Positions 21,738 to 33,100 of a stretch of 64,000 nucleotides of DNA are shown here, piece after piece. The translations under genes were made by a program, and so were the position numbers. The notes below the pieces were generated by a model, which saw nothing but the letters and a program-made list of their open reading frames with translations, did not search any database and was not told the origin of the DNA. This DNA is from Rosa chinensis (taxonomy: Eukaryota; Streptophyta; Magnoliopsida; Rosales; Rosaceae), in NCBI RefSeq assembly GCF_002994745.2, contig NC_037094.1, forward strand, positions 45,831,139 through 45,895,138, written 5' to 3'. Numbering within the stretch: position 1 is the stretch's first letter; every line of letters begins with the position of its first letter.

Positions 21738-22049
21738 TTTTTTTTTTTTAATAATGGGGTTTGGAACCCAGTCAAGCTGGGAGGATCATCCCCACGCCTA
21801 TGTTATTAATATTAATTATTTGCCGCATCGAGGGGGACGTAATATCTTGACCTCGAGCATGCTTACTAGTAATACCTTGACCTCGAGCATGCTTAATAGC
21901 ATTACAGTTATCTTCGTAAAGGACATCCTGCAAAAAGCCCGGAGCCTCCTCCAAAGTAAGATCAATAGTATGATCTAACCTAGCAAAGTGAGCAATTCTA
22001 TCCGCTGCACTATTTGCTTCACGACTCACATGTCAAATCCTAATAACAT
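21738..22049 (-). mobile_element. 5'-truncated LINE 3' end (RNase H tail) with long target duplications
   Basis: A perfect 20-bp duplication, CAATCTGAGTCGAATATCTT, flanks it (21718-21737 and 22050-22069). A T tract at 21736-21749 is the poly(A) tail of a minus-strand insert. The minus strand encodes VSREANSAADRIAHFARL-like sequence (ORF 22029-21772), as in the C-terminal RNase H domain of plant L1-type elements. Only about 310 bp was copied, the usual severe 5' truncation. A 30-bp internal duplication (GACCTCGAGCATGCTTA) is visible at 21851-21898. Confidence 0.88.
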
Positions 22050-22469
22050 CAATCTGAGTCGAATATCTTATGCAATCATGAAGTTAAAGCTATTGATCCT
22101 CAAAATTAAATATAGACATGAGGTTGTAATATGCATAGAGTTACACATACAAATGAAATCAACTAAAGCTACCGACCCTCAGAAATAAACATAATAATGA
22201 GCTTGCAATAAACATAAGGTTAATGAAATCATTAAGCTAAAGCTACTGATCCTTTGAAACTAAAGCTAGAATCTTTAGAGGGTCCATGTAATCCTAGATT
22301 GCACATATTGCAACATTCTAATGCTGGTGACTCTCAATAAGCTCATAAAATTTATTCTTTTACTATTCTTAAACACATAACTCATCAATTTTCATCATGA
22401 CAAACAAATCTCATAAAGTAAAGCTAATGACCTCAGATACTAAAGCTATTGATCTCAAATAATGCTGAC

Positions 22470-22800
22470 CTCCTTGATCGATGATGGATTTGTAGACTCG
22501 GAGCAATCCCTAGCTTCATCGCCTTGCTCGACGGTAGATTTGTAGGTCAGGATCAAACCCTAACTTCGCTGCCATACTTGACAAAAAATTTGCAGATCGG
22601 GAGCAATCTCTAGCTTCACCGCCTTACTCGATAGTAGATTTGTAGGTCGGGACCAAACCTTAACTTCGCTGCCTTACTCAAAGGAAAATTTACAGATTGG
22701 GAGAAATTTCTACTCTTCTAGTTTCGCCGCCTTGCACAACGATGGATTTGTATGCCGAGACCAAACCCTAGCTTCGCTACTTTGCTTCGACACTGACTTC
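22470..22800. repeat. Minisatellite, 50-bp period with 100-bp higher-order pairing
   Basis: GATTTGTAG or its variant recurs with phases at 22491, 22541, 22591, 22641, 22691 and about 22749, which is exactly 50 bp for five units. Units alternate between type A (GGAGCAATC..TAGCTTC) and type B (GACCAAACC.TAACTTC), giving a 100-bp dimer. Each unit also carries TTCGCCGCCTTGC-like sequence. Confidence 0.85.
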
Positions 22801-24303
22801 GCCGTCTTGCTTTGCCGCCTAGTTTCGCCAAAATGGAAGAGAGGGTTTTGATTTGGGAGAAATAGATTTTACGAGTTTTATTTTGGGAGAAATCTGAAGT
22901 AAAGGTTGTGGCAATTTTGTAATTAATTAGAACTTGATGGGCCTTTTCATTTTTTGCAAATGGGCCGTTACTCTTAAAATTGACCGCATGGGCTGCAAGC
23001 TATGAATCTTGCGCATGTGAAGAAACACTAGCCTATTGTAGCTAGTGGTAATTTCCTCAAAATTTTATAGGGTTTTTCTAAATGTACTAAGCAAATATCT
23101 ATGTAGACCTAACATGTTATTTACACCGAGCAAAACATAGAATTTCTAGTTGCACCTAGCAACTTTTCCAATAATACCCTTACTTTTAATTAAACCCGGC
23201 AAAACTCACACCCAGCAAAACCCCGATTATCTCCCTTGGTTGAGTGCACCCAGAATCCCAGATCCCAAGCGTTCTTCTGGAGAGTGGCTTGAAGGTCAAG
23301 AAATACAAGTTGCTCTGAAAGAACTTTAGTGATACTGGTTGCTTTGGCTTTGGTATCTAGGAGCACATTGATCTAGGAATCAAGTACGAGGCCTTTTACT
23401 GGTGTTTATGGAATGGATTTCTATGTTATTTGGAGAGCCTTGGTTATCGTGTGGGTCATCGTTGTGATTCAAGTTTTGTGTTGGGATCCAACACAAGGTC
23501 ACGAAAGAGGATATAATCCTTAACAAATCCTAGCAAATTTCTTAAGACTATTAGGAATATTGCATAATAGTATGATTAGTCTTCATGTGACTTGAGTTCC
23601 TTAATTTTTTAAAGTCCTGTCAAAGCTTGAATCAATGTGTGGTGAACCATAGTCTCTTAGTTATCGTCAGCATGTACTTCTTTAAGGTTTTCATAGTTAC
23701 TATGTACGATTGGTTTACTATTCTGGAATTTTGATTTGCTTGGTACATGTAATTTGTTTGGGTGGGTATTTCCAAAATATTTGCTGGGTACATTTAGAAA
23801 GACCCATTTTATACCATGTGAGGCTTCAAGCTAGAGACTTATTGTTTGACTCCATAACCACTGGTTGCCTTAGGGAGTTAAGGACTTCCATATTCAATTT
23901 AAGTCTTTAGAAAATTACACATAAGTGTTATTTTGAAACATTAATTAGTTATAAGGCCACCTACTTTTTCTTGTACACACAAGGCCACTTGCATCTACAA
24001 ATTGTTTCATCCCTAACAATTTTGCCCTTTTACCTAACAAAAGCAACGCCTTACATCACAGATCACAGATCTCTCTCTATCTTTCTCTCTCTTGCGACCT
24101 CCTTGCTCTTCTATGGCGGTGAAGACCGGTAATGCTGATTTGGACGAGGCGGTAAGCTAGGCTTCTCTCTCTCTTCCCCAATTTAAATGATTTGGACCGG
24201 CCGGCGATGAAAGATGAAGCCAAAAAGGGGATCGCGTGAGGTGGTGCTCTAGATGGGACAAGTTCGATTGTCTGGGGTGGCGGAATCCGCTGGGTTTTGA
24301 ATA
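22801..24303. other. No gene recognised; contains first copy of a dispersed block
   Basis: 22801-23910 shows no convincing coding potential. 23915-24080 (AGAAAATTACACATAAGTGT, AAGGCCACCTACTTTTTCTT, ATCACAGATCTCTCTC) recurs diverged at 26930-27032 plus 28209-28290, where a Mutator-like element splits it. Confidence 0.5.
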
Positions 24304-24665
24304 TGGGTCAGGTTTGCTACATGGGTTGGCTGGAGAGAAAATCTCAGTTTGACTTTGGGTAATTTCTGAAAATGGCAAGTTACCTTGGTGAAAGTTGCTA
24401 TTTATAGTAAAATTTTGGAAACAGTAACTTTAGTTTTCTAACCATAACTTTTACATATGAACTTTTATTTGAGCGTGCTGCATGTCCACGAACTCGTTTT
24501 AATGTCCTCTACAACTTATGTGAAGAAAATTTTCTCAAATGACGAACAAAATAAAAAGTCAACTTTTTTATTCACTAAAAGTACTGAAACAAAGTAAAAA
24601 GTAGAAGTAATTGTCGTTTACCGTCCAAACTAGTAAACCAGTAAATCGTGGTATGAGAAGTAACA
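24304..24665. repeat. Direct repeat, left copy (LTR-like)
   Basis: About 362 bp, from GGGTCAGG to GAAGTAACA. It recurs in the same orientation at 25361-25727 and shares GTCAACTTTTT, CACTAAAAGTACTGAAACAA and AGTAATTGTCGTTTACCGTC. The spacer of about 695 bp has no coding domain. This could be a short LTR or TRIM-like element or a local duplication; no target duplication was found. Confidence 0.6.
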
Positions 24666-25360
24666 ACCTCCCCTTCCTTATAAAAATTTTGTCCTCTACC
24701 GGATACGCGTCCCCAAGGTGAAACATAACAAGAAATAACTCAAAGGAAAGAATATCATACCGTCAGGAGCATTTGGAGGAATGGGTCTCCTCGAATCATA
24801 ACCCGAAAATCCAAAACTTTGGAAATTCCAATCAATATCAAACTTCCTCCGATTTTCACCAATTTCATCTCTACAAATTCTACACGCTACAACCAACCCA
24901 ATTAGGAGGCCGAAATCAGCCCCACGCATCACCAATAGTGGTGGTGTTTGTCCGCCTTCTCTGACCCCCAAATTGGGTGAAACCACCTATTCCAAAATCT
25001 TCCTCTCATCAAGTCCAACAACCTTTACAACTACCACACTAAAAAAGGCATAAATCGGCCGGAATTTACCTTGAAGCCCTAGAAATTTCAAATCCTCGAT
25101 TCGACCTCTACACTTCAAATCGGATCAAGACGCTATTATACATTTCCAGAGCTTCAAAACTTGACCGGTAGCACTGCTAAAGGTGGCCGGAATCAAGAGT
25201 TACGACCGGGTCGACTCGAACAACGGCGAAAACTGGTTTTTGCTTCGATTCGTTTTCTACAAGCCAAATCGACCCCTATCTCCACCACAGACTTCCAAAG
25301 GGCGACGAAGCAGTCCGAATTGCACAGTGGCGAGTAGTCTGGTGGCCGGGTGGCGAAGAA

Positions 25361-25727
25361 ATGGTCAGGTTGGGACTTCCGGGTTGCAGGAGAGAGAATT
25401 TCGGCTGAGCCTTTGGGTAAGTTTCCGAAAATGAAACTTGCCGAAGGTGAATGGTTATTTATAGTAAATTTTCCCGAAACAGTAATTTTAGTTTTCTGAC
25501 CATAACTTTCATATAGGAACTCCGATTTGAGAGTACCGCGTGTCCACGAACTCGGTTTGACATCCTCTACAACTTTAGTGAAAAAAAATTTCTCAAATAA
25601 GGAACGAAACAAAAAGTCAACTTTTTAGTCCACTAAAAGTACTGAAACAAAGTAAAAAGTGAAAGTAATTGTCGTTTACCGTCCAAATGACTAGTAAAAC
25701 CGGTAAATTGAGATATGGGACGTAACA
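25361..25727. repeat. Direct repeat, right copy (LTR-like)
   Basis: Partner of 24304-24665, visibly diverged by scattered substitutions and short indels. 25728-26929 contains no gene I recognise. Confidence 0.6.
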
Positions 25728-27032
25728 ATTTCCAAGCTTCTCCATCATTTCCTAGGATGATAAGGAAAATATAATAAATATATAAATATAAATAAACACA
25801 AAGGTTAAGCAAAAGTGCAAGCTTAGAGGAATAATTACTAGATAATTATGGACCTACCATATATTTTATCAGCTGTTCGGAAGGCTTGGAGTGGTACATA
25901 TTGGCACTGGTTGCATGAACTGTTGAACCACTTTTCATTTTTGGTAAACACGATGCAGTTGACATTAGCAATGTAATTGGTTAGTAGATGGTAACTATCT
26001 TTCTACCTTGATCTTTCAATAGTTTGAGATGGGTTAGTTAAGTTAAGCCTTCCATCTAACTTGGAATTGGAATGGGAATGCCGATTCCCAAATAACAATG
26101 AAATGCTTATTCTATCCCAAGATTTGTCCAATCCAAAGCCATTTACATTTGAGTCGCTTGGCAGGGTAATGATTCCTTACGAGCATTATACAGTGGCACT
26201 GTATAGAGCCAAACACCAAAAAGAGTTGGGTTGTGCTTGTACAAGAGTGAACTTAAATTGAATTGTCGACAAACAACATGTTCTTTCAAAATTGTTGATG
26301 CTTCTCAGTAATAAGGATATCCCTACAAGTGGAAAGCATTGTTTTTCTTATGTGTTCCAAAATATGGAGAGGTGCATCACTACTTCATGTCACACAGTGT
26401 ATTTCACCGATCCTGCGACCACAAAACTCACAAAAACGAGTAGAATTGAGAAGTCAAGAAGTAGGGAAACAAGGTGGAGAAAAACTCCGCCGCCAGCCCG
26501 CCACCACCCTTAATTCAACCAGCAGTGAGAAAGCAACAAAACCGTGCCCTCCTAGTTGTAGGTTCACCACTAGCGGCCATGTTGAAATTTTGTCGAAGAT
26601 GGTTGCCTTTGAGTAAATCCTAGTAGAGATAGGTAAGAAAGAATTTTATAACTGAACTTTGCTCATTATTGGCTTTAGTCCCACTTGACCATCGTATTTC
26701 CTAGAATAAGTTGTTGTTCATGAGTTAAAACACATCATCTTGCGCTAGACTACATGATACTAAACTTAAAATATTAAAATTCATATAAAAGGAGAGAAAA
26801 AGTGAGTTTATTTAACATAATTAAGTTACTTTTATATTAATTTTCCAATCATTTTTTTGGGATTTAAAACCCTAAAATTACCACATACTTTTCTCTCCAC
26901 ATTGAATACCTGCTCGCCAAAAAAATAAATAGAAAATTACATACAAGTGTCAGTTTGAAACTTTAATTAGCCTTAAAGCCACCTAATTCTTTTTATACAA
27001 ATAAGGCCACTTCCATCCACATATTATTTCAT

Positions 27033-27967
27033 GGATTAATTTCAGTTTACCCCCCTGAGGTTTGAGGGTGTCATCATTTCACCCCCTGTACTTTCAATTT
27101 TGAATTTTTACCCCCTAAACTTTCCAATTTCAATCAACCGTGTCCAATTTCTACTATTCCGTCCAAATTAGACGTTAAGTTTGACTTTTGAGGGCTAAAA
27201 TGGTCATTTCAACATAAAAAAATTTAAAAATTAAAAAAATTTCTGTTTTTTTTTATTTTTTATGTTTCTTTAAAAAAAAAAAATTTCTGTTTCTTCGTTT
27301 TATTTATTTATTTATTTATTTTTTGTCTTCAACCTATACACCACATGTTATAATAGATTTATAAAAACAAAAAAAATACTCTAGGTAGTTGAAAGCCGCT
27401 AGCCGGTCTACGATATTTGTGACATATCTCCACTAAAGTGAAGAATTTAGGATATATCCCCAATAAAGTGAAGAAATATCTGTAAAAAATAATTTTACAC
27501 TTTATCTATAAATAAATATCTGTAAAAAATGATTTTACACAAATATTTATTCACTTTATTGGGGATATACAGATATTTACAGATAAAGTGTAAAATCATT
27601 TTTTACAGATATTTCTTCACTTTATTGGGGATATATCATAAAATTCTTAAATTTATTGGAGATATATCACTAATATCATAGACCAAAAATGATTTTACAC
27701 CGATATTTCTTCACTTTATTGGGGATATACAGATATTTATTTACAGATAAAGTGTAAAATTATTTTTTACAAATATTTCTTCACTTTATTGGGGATATAT
27801 CCTAAAATTCTTTACTTTATCAGAGATATATCACAAATATCGTAGACCAGCGAGCGGCTTTCAACCACCTAGAGTATTTTTTTGTTTTTATAAATCTATT
27901 ATAACTTGTGGTATATAGGTTGAAGACAAAATTAAAAAAAAAAAAGTAAAAAAAAAAAAAGAAACTG

Positions 27968-28003
<36 letters not shown>

Positions 28004-28208
28004 AAGATTTTTTTTTAATTTTTTTATGTTGAAATGACCATTTTAGCCCTCAAAAGTCAAACTTAAAGTCCAATTTGGACGGAATAGTAGAAATTGGACA
28101 CGGCTGATTGAAATTGGAAAGTTTAAGGGGTAAAAATTCAAAATTAAAAGTACAGGGGGTGAAATGATGACACCCCCAAACCTCGGGGGGGTAAACTGAA
28201 ATTAATCC
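27033..28208. mobile_element. Non-autonomous Mutator-like foldback element (hairpin MITE)
   Basis: A perfect 9-bp duplication TTATTTCAT (27024-27032, 28209-28217) is the MULE signature. Both ends read GGATTAATTTCAGTTTACCC inward and stay paired for hundreds of bases: GGTGTCATCATTTCACCCCC, CAATTTCTACTATTCCGTCC, AAATGGTCATTTCAACAT, then CTCTAGGTAGTTGAAAGCCG near 27381 against its complement near 27875. Nearly the whole 1176 bp can fold back. The centre adds further inverted and direct copies of TTCACTTTATTGGGGATATA. No coding sequence. It is inserted in the dispersed block also seen at 23915. Confidence 0.92.
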
Positions 28209-28289
28209 TTATTTCATCCATGACAATATTACCCTTTTACCTGAGAAGCCCAATTCCATCAGCCTAACATCGATCACAGATCTCTCTCC

Positions 28290-29158
28290 CACCCCTCCTT
28301 TTCTCTCTCTCCCCTCGATAACATATCTTCACATCTTTGTCTCTGCTTCCGATTCCGGCGAACACCAACATGGCGCTATCGGACCTTGCACCACCGTTGT
28401 CACCTTCGATTTTCAGAAAATGAAACTGATCAAAAAATTATAGATCGAATGAAAATGAGAGAGGAGCAGGCAGCTAGTCGGCTGCCGTCTGATCACTGCT
28501 TGATGATTGTGATCGGAAAGGTGAGAGGAGGATTGCGACGATGATGAAGGTGCATGGCGAGGTGACACAAGGCAGCCCAGGCATCCACGATGTTGTCTAG
28601 GGCTCAGTTTGGTGTTGACTCCTTCAAACCTCCTGATTTTCAAGCCACCTGATTCTCATGAAGGTAATCACTATCCTAATTGCTGTTTCAATTTTTTTTT
28701 CCTGGAATTGTGAATTTTGTTTTCATGGAAAAAATGGATCGCGTTGGCCGACTGAAATTGAATCTCTGGCGCATGGCGCCGTTTCGCAACTGTATCTCTA
28801 CAGCAATAGCACCGACGTGTCTCACGCCTCCATCACTACAGTCCCCGTTTAACCTTTTAGAACGATTTTCCACTCCGAAACACTAACCAAGTCGCTTTCC
28901 GACAACCGCTGGCTCCAGGTAATTTTTTCTTTTCTTTTTGGTTTCAGATTTGGTAATTTTCTGCAAAGTTAGTTTCGTTGCCTTAGATTTTTATTGTTGG
29001 CCGTATGATTTGGCTAATTCTTTTTCTTGAGGATTTGAGTTGTTTGTGTTTTTTGGTAATTGATTTGAAGGAATTGAATTCTTTGGGCTATGAACCTGAT
29101 GATGTTTGTGGTGTTAGAAGTTGTTAAATGCTTGAAATTGCAGTACGTATTGATTGAT
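28290..29158. other. No gene recognised; CT-rich tract and short open segments
   Basis: 28260-28330 is CT-rich like a plant 5' leader, and short frames follow. One open segment ending CGCTGGCTCCAG|GTAATT near 28918 looks like an exon-donor border. I could not assign a family. Confidence 0.3.
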
Positions 29159-29400
29159 GGTCTAGTAGCTTGAAATTGCAGTACCTATATCAGTAGTTTT
29201 TTATTACTGGTCCAGTAGTTTTGTACGTGTTATTGTAGCTTTATATACCTATGTTAGTAGCTTTTTATTAATAGTCCAGTAGCTTTATAGTAGCTTTCTG
29301 TACTTGTGTTAGTAGTTTTTTATTACTGATTCAGTAGCTTTGTATGTGTGTTATAGTAACATTCTATATTTATGACAATAGTTTTTTAGATTGCTTATTA
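29159..29400. repeat. Degenerate tandem repeat, about 65-bp period
   Basis: The pattern TCAGTAGTTTTTTATTACTG / GGTCCAGTAG..TT..GTACGTGTTA..GTAGC recurs about four times with substitutions. 29400-29785 holds nothing recognised apart from a T tract at 29718-29734. Confidence 0.6.
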
Positions 29401-29785
29401 TTATCTAGTTGATAAATAGTGCCACGTTTGCGCTGCAGTGGTACATTGTTGTTTTTAGTTTTTATTTCAAATACTAATATTTGTTGTATCTTTATTCTTG
29501 CAGAGTTCTTCCCCCTTTGCATTTGTAGTAGTGGATTTCAAATATGGGATAATGCTCATACACCCGATTTCTGATAAAATACTTCCCAAAAACCCCACTA
29601 AACTATTTTTGTTCCTCTCCACCCAGACTTCTGTCCTTTTCATTCCTTCTCACCCAACTCTTCCTTTTCTCTCCCGATCATATCCTTTAAGATATCTTTT
29701 GCATAGTATGTTCTGTTCTTTTTTTTTTTTTTTTTAATCTTTGATGAAACGTGGTGGGCCCATTTTTTATTAAATAGAAGCATGA

Positions 29786-30085
29786 TACGAATTCATCCTC
29801 TATCCTAAAGGTAAACAGTACACTTTACTATTCATAATTTCGATTGTTGACAGACTCGAATTAGTAGCCATCTGTAAAATTACAAGCAAAGAACTGCAAA
29901 AGGAAAGAGAAAAATTGAGAAAACTAAAAACCTATAGAGATAATCTTGATAGAGAATCACCTAACTATTGGGATATTATCTATAGACTACAGACTAGAAT
30001 CTATCAAATAGAAGAAGAGATAGATAATCTCTTAGATGTTCTGAAAGAGGAACAAAAACCTCTTGATTATTTGAGCATTGGTTAG
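29786..30085 (+). pseudogene. 3' end of an upstream viral frame, coiled-coil rich
   Basis: Open from just after TGA at 29783 to TAG at 30083-30085, about 99 codons without an ATG, so its 5' end is missing. The product is charged and heptad-like (QKEREKLRKLKTYRDNLD, IYQIEEEIDNLLDVLKEE), which suggests a coiled coil. It is in the same frame as the following polyprotein and ends 13 bases before the primer-binding site. The function is not known; its place before the primer-binding site would make it a leader or upstream ORF of the circular genome. Confidence 0.5.
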
Positions 30086-30098
30086 ATCCGCAATTCAC

Positions 30099-30110
30099 TG
30101 GTATCAGAGC
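30099..30110 (+). other. Viral minus-strand primer-binding site (tRNA-Met)
   Basis: TGGTATCAGAGC, complementary to the 3' end of initiator tRNA-Met, lies 33 bases before the polyprotein ATG, as in caulimovirid genomes. Confidence 0.85.
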
Positions 30111-30142
30111 TTGTAAAATAGCTCAAGGAGAACCCCTCCTTA

Positions 30143-33100
30143 ATGGGGACAATGTCAGAATTGTTACTAGAGAAAATAAATTCTCTACTGAAATCTTCTG
30201 ATGAGAAATATCAGAAGTTGTTACTAGAAATATCTAGATGTCAGTCGACTCTAGAAAAATTTCCTGCTATAGTCCACCAATTGGAAAGATTGGAAAACAA
30301 ACTGGATTATATCAAAGAGCTTCCAAAAACGGAAGAAGAAAAACTAACAAGTGTTAGTAGAAAAATCAAAGAACAGCAAAAAACGCTAGATTCTATACTG
30401 AAGGACAAGAAATTGCCTACAGTAAAAAAGAAGACTAATGGATTCAAACCATTAGAAAAACCAGACACAAATCGTGTTCCAAACATGATTTTTCTGGAAC
30501 CATCTACTAGTCAGACTAGTATCCGGTATGAAAACCCGGAAAAAAGAGAAATGAAGATGTTAAGCATCTTTGGGAAAAAGAAAGGAGTTCAACTTCTAAA
30601 TGCCGAAGAATTTGAGTTCAATGAGATTGAACAAGAAGTAAAAAATTCCTCAATCCCAAAGTTAGATTTCAAACAAATCTACAAAAGAGGAAAGTTTGAT
30701 CTAATGGACAGCCATTATTTTAAACTACTGGAGATTACAACCCCAGCAACCGCCGGTGGAGAGACTGATCTTCTACTCATCACTCCAGCAGAAGTTGCCA
30801 GAGCACAAGCGAAAAAATATCAATTTATGCATATTGGAGCAGTCCAAGTAGGCATAAATCTGCTTGCTCGAGAAGGTATAAACTGTTCAGTCCTCTGTGT
30901 GCTACAGGACAACAGGTTAACAGACTTCCAAGCTAGTCTGTTGGGAACACTCGAAGCATCTTTATGTGATCAAGTGGCATATTTCAACTGCTTCCCCAAC
31001 TTCACCACCAGCTTGAAAGATGCAGCTCATTGTCTCAGACTGAGAGTCAAGACGGATGGCATATCCATGAAAGAAGATATGCAAGAACTAGCAATAGTAT
31101 ACAGGATATACTATAAATTGATGAGTACTACAGTAGCCCCTAAGACACGGATTACAAATATCCCAGGTCTTACTACTGGATTCCTCACCAATCAGAAGAA
31201 CCATTCACAGCAGATCCACAAAGTTACTTGGAATGAAGTAACATTTCCTCTTGAATGGAAACTATCCGGTCCAAAAAAGCAACCGGAAAGAGCAAAAGCA
31301 AAAATCTACGAGAGTAGAAGAACTGGAGAAATCAGCCTCAACTTCGACAATCACAGAAAAAGTGATGTCTGTCCTGAAAACCTCAGGATAAACAGCAATC
31401 TTCTGAGAAGAAGCTACAGCACCAGAGAAGCAAGTATCAGTGGTACAAAACCCACTATAGAAGAGCCGATATCAGAAGAAGATCTGGAAGCTGATCTAAA
31501 CAGACCAGTCCATATGGTTAGAGCTAAAAGACTCTATGATCTTTATGAAGAAGCTGAGAATTGTGAAAATCCTGAACGATTAGAAAAACTAATCGAAGAA
31601 ATGAAAGAATTCAAATTCAGAAAGACAAGAAAAGTCTTTCCTTATCAAGATATTGAAATGGAAGATGGAGAAAGCTCCAGAACTTTCATCAAAAAAGAAA
31701 CAAGGGAAACAAAACTCCCATTCCAAAAAGCCCCCACGGGTAGAAAAGGAGAAAGAAATTCTCAAAGATTTGTCCCAGAGGACAATCTGCCCAGAGTTCC
31801 TATCACAAACTACGGAATCTGGTTGAATCTAGACAAGAGTCTAGACAAAAGAAAAACTATTGACCAATGGGTAGACAGCCTGATGATGGCTTCTGCACTC
31901 ACCCTTGGAAAATTTGAAGCACCAGATTTGCAGGTGTACTATGAAACTACTCTCACTGGAGTAGCAAAAAAGTATTACCTATCTTTCAAAGAAACTGCCA
32001 GAGGAAGAGACTGGCTTGAAGAGATAAAAAATTCAAAATCTCCGTATGATTTTGCAGTACCCCTGTACGATCAGTTCTGTGGAGATCTCTCAAATCTGAG
32101 TGATAAAGCTAAAGAAACAGCGAAATCAAATATCTATGCTCTCAAAATCTGTGACATGAGATATTTTGAAGAATACCTGAATGAGTTTCAGGAATATTAC
32201 TGTACTATTGGCGAACTAGAGAATACTGATCTAGTCAACCTGTTGCACAGAAAGCTCCCTGAACCATGGAGAACAGCTGTGAGAGAAAGCATAGCTGAAA
32301 AACCAATTGAAAGATTTTCAGTTGGAGGAATTGCCGACAGAATCCGGCAACTACTGAAGGAGCAATGCAAAGCCAATCTTAGAGCTAAGATGGCCAAAAA
32401 ACAACTCAAAGGAGTTGAAAATTTCTGCTATGGAATACTTGATATGCCCACAAACTGGGGATGTCATGAATCCAATTTCCACAGGAAAAAGAAAAAAGAA
32501 CGATATTACTCTAAAAAATTCAAAAAGAGTAATCAGAAGAAGAAGTGGAAGTTCAAGAAAAGTTCCAATTACCAGAAGCAACAAAAAGAAGGTCCAGAAA
32601 AGAAATTCTTCAAGAAAAAGAAGAATTCTTCTCAGCATAAACAACCTAGCAAGAAAGCTTGCAGATGTTGGTTGTGCAAAGCCGAAGGACACTATGCAAA
32701 TGAATGTCCAGAAAAGGGTAAAAGATCTACTAAAGCTCTCTTTGAAGAATATGAGCAAATAGTAGAAGTAGCAAATATGAAAGGCTACGAAATAGCCTAT
32801 TCTGATGATGAAGAAGATAGCAGGTCAGTCTATTCTGCCTGGTCTGACGAGTCTGAAAAAGAAACTTCATCAGCAGAGTCTGAGAATGATTCTGAAGTAG
32901 AGTACTTCGAATCCAGACAAATGAATGTTTTGAAAATCAAAAACTGGGAAGAAAGCAAGACAGAATCCTTCATGTCTTCCTATCAGGTGAACCCTGGTTC
33001 ATTCGTTTGTGACTACTGCTTCTGTCACGAAAAGAATGGTCTTCCTATGTTCTGTGAAGAGTCTAAGAAGACTTATCATAAAGAATGCTTCATAGCTGAA

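Noticed and set aside
21110..22800. Regularly spaced repeats that might suggest a CRISPR array
   Set aside because: Units are contiguous and diverged, with no unique spacers of constant length, in a plant genome; ordinary tandem repeats.
26061..26616. Short frames near 26.1-26.6 kb
   Set aside because: No recognisable domain or splice context; the sequence shows repeat-like texture and stays unassigned.
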